Assembly (NCBI GenBank): GCA_029554925.1
Contig: JAKPUV010000060.1
Coordinates: 1-5,892 of the forward strand
Origin: Candidatus Hydrogenedentota bacterium
Lineage (GTDB): Bacteria > Hydrogenedentota > Hydrogenedentia > Hydrogenedentales > CAITNO01
Length of the DNA: 5,892 nt
Reading direction: 5' to 3'
Below the pieces are notes generated by a model. That model saw only the letters and a program-made list of their open reading frames with translations, searched no databases and was not told the origin of the DNA. Both the position numbers and the translations under genes were made by a program. Of this stretch, positions 5,587-5,892 are shown in pieces; the first letter of the stretch is position 1, and every line of letters starts with the position of its first letter.

Positions 5587-5620
5587 GTCAGACCGGTCGG
5601 ACTGGTCCGACGTGTCCGAC
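5587..5620. repeat. Nine-base tandem repeat, four copies of GTCNGAC plus two variable bases
   Basis: GTCAGAC, GTCGGAC, GTCCGAC and GTCCGAC start at 5587, 5596, 5605 and 5614, a strict period of nine. Each unit GTC-N-GAC is its own inverted repeat, so the array reads alike on both strands. It lies between the upstream gene's stop codon and the uxaC promoter. Translated on the minus strand it gives SDTSDQSDRSD, a typical cause of false N-terminal extensions. Confidence 0.8.
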
Positions 5621-5636
5621 AATCCGCCCGATGGTC

Positions 5637-5891
5637 CTACCCCTCCTCGACGACCTCGATGAACAGGTCGAGGAACTCCTGCGGCCTGCGGCCGGGGCGG
5701 TCCTTCTTGTTGAAGGCCTCGACCATGGTGTCGTAGTCGTCGTGGTGCATCCGGTCGTTGAGGTAGAGCTCGTGGAGCGGGCCGGTGTCGTAGACGCCGT
5801 CGCGGTGGCGGGGGCAGCCCACGTCCTTGTGGAGCGTGAATCCGCGGAAGTCCCCGTCGCGGGTCTCCTGGAGCTTGAAGGGGTAGAGGCG
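5637..5891 (-). CDS. C-terminal end of an unrecognised protein, 5' end outside the window
   Basis: The frame is open from the right edge and stops at TAG 5637-5639, giving the last 84 residues. These are rich in Asp, His and Arg (TLHKDVGCPRHRDGVYD, then LNDRMHHDDYDTMVEAF) and end in an acidic helix (PQEFLDLFIEVVEEG). Codon use is strongly G/C at third positions, as expected for a real gene of this genome. I do not recognise the family. It precedes uxaC on the same strand by about 190 bases, but uxaC has its own promoter, so a shared operon is not required. A GTG at 5822 lies inside the open frame and is unlikely to be the start. Confidence 0.6.
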   Translation of the reverse strand, partial: RLYPFKLQETRDGDFRGFTLHKDVGCPRHRDGVYDTGPLHELYLNDRMHHDDYDTMVEAFNKKDRPGRRPQEFLDLFIEVVEEG

Positions 5892-5892
5892 G

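Noticed and set aside
5446..5622. N-terminal extension of uxaC to an ATG at 5622
   Set aside because: It would translate the tandem repeat and the promoter. AGGAGG and family similarity both place the start at 5445.
3901..5736. Very long plus-strand open frame opposite uxaC
   Set aside because: Antisense shadow of a GC-rich gene. The His/Val/Arg-rich product has no recognisable domain, while the minus strand encodes an unmistakable uronate isomerase.

Overview
The window is high-GC bacterial DNA. It carries RHS toxin debris, a SirB1/transglutaminase-like gene, a uronate isomerase, and nine-base GGAC-type intergenic repeats. Together these suggest an environmental, uncultured-type lineage, for example of the Planctomycetota/Verrucomicrobiota/Hydrogenedentota kind. 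That placement is an inference from style; no marker gene is present. The sequence has no plasmid, phage or transposase gene.

Left third (1-2400, all minus strand, so read from right to left): a polymorphic-toxin cassette. A 5'-truncated RHS core starts near 2370. It ends in the usual DPxGL release motif and continues into a variable C-terminal toxin tip that is visibly less GC-rich and stops at 1363. Seven bases on, with its ribosome binding site lying across the toxin stop codon, a 312-residue protein with a C-terminal SUKH (SMI1/KNR4-like) domain begins. It is the probable immunity protein. After its stop come a strong stem-loop (381-407) and a second, nearly identical RHS core fragment that runs off the left edge. 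This is the layout of an array of displaced RHS toxin tips, in which short copies of the core allow recombination to swap one tip for another.

Middle (2371-4017): a plus-strand gene at 2540-3439 encodes a SirB1-like, transglutaminase-fold protein with an N-terminal HEAT-like segment. A 578-base gap follows, between this gene and the convergent uronate isomerase. It holds two sets of short tandem repeats (3459-3546), a sigma70-like promoter (3585-3612) and a run of compact hairpins (3638-3974) that may be a structured RNA.

Right third (4018-5892, minus strand): uxaC (4018-5445) has a well-formed promoter at 5533-5561, a leader with two hairpins and a strong ribosome binding site. A third nine-base repeat (5587-5620) separates it from the C-terminal end of an unrecognised upstream gene on the same strand. 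UxaC catalyses the first isomerisation in glucuronate/galacturonate catabolism. No other gene of that pathway is recognisable here.
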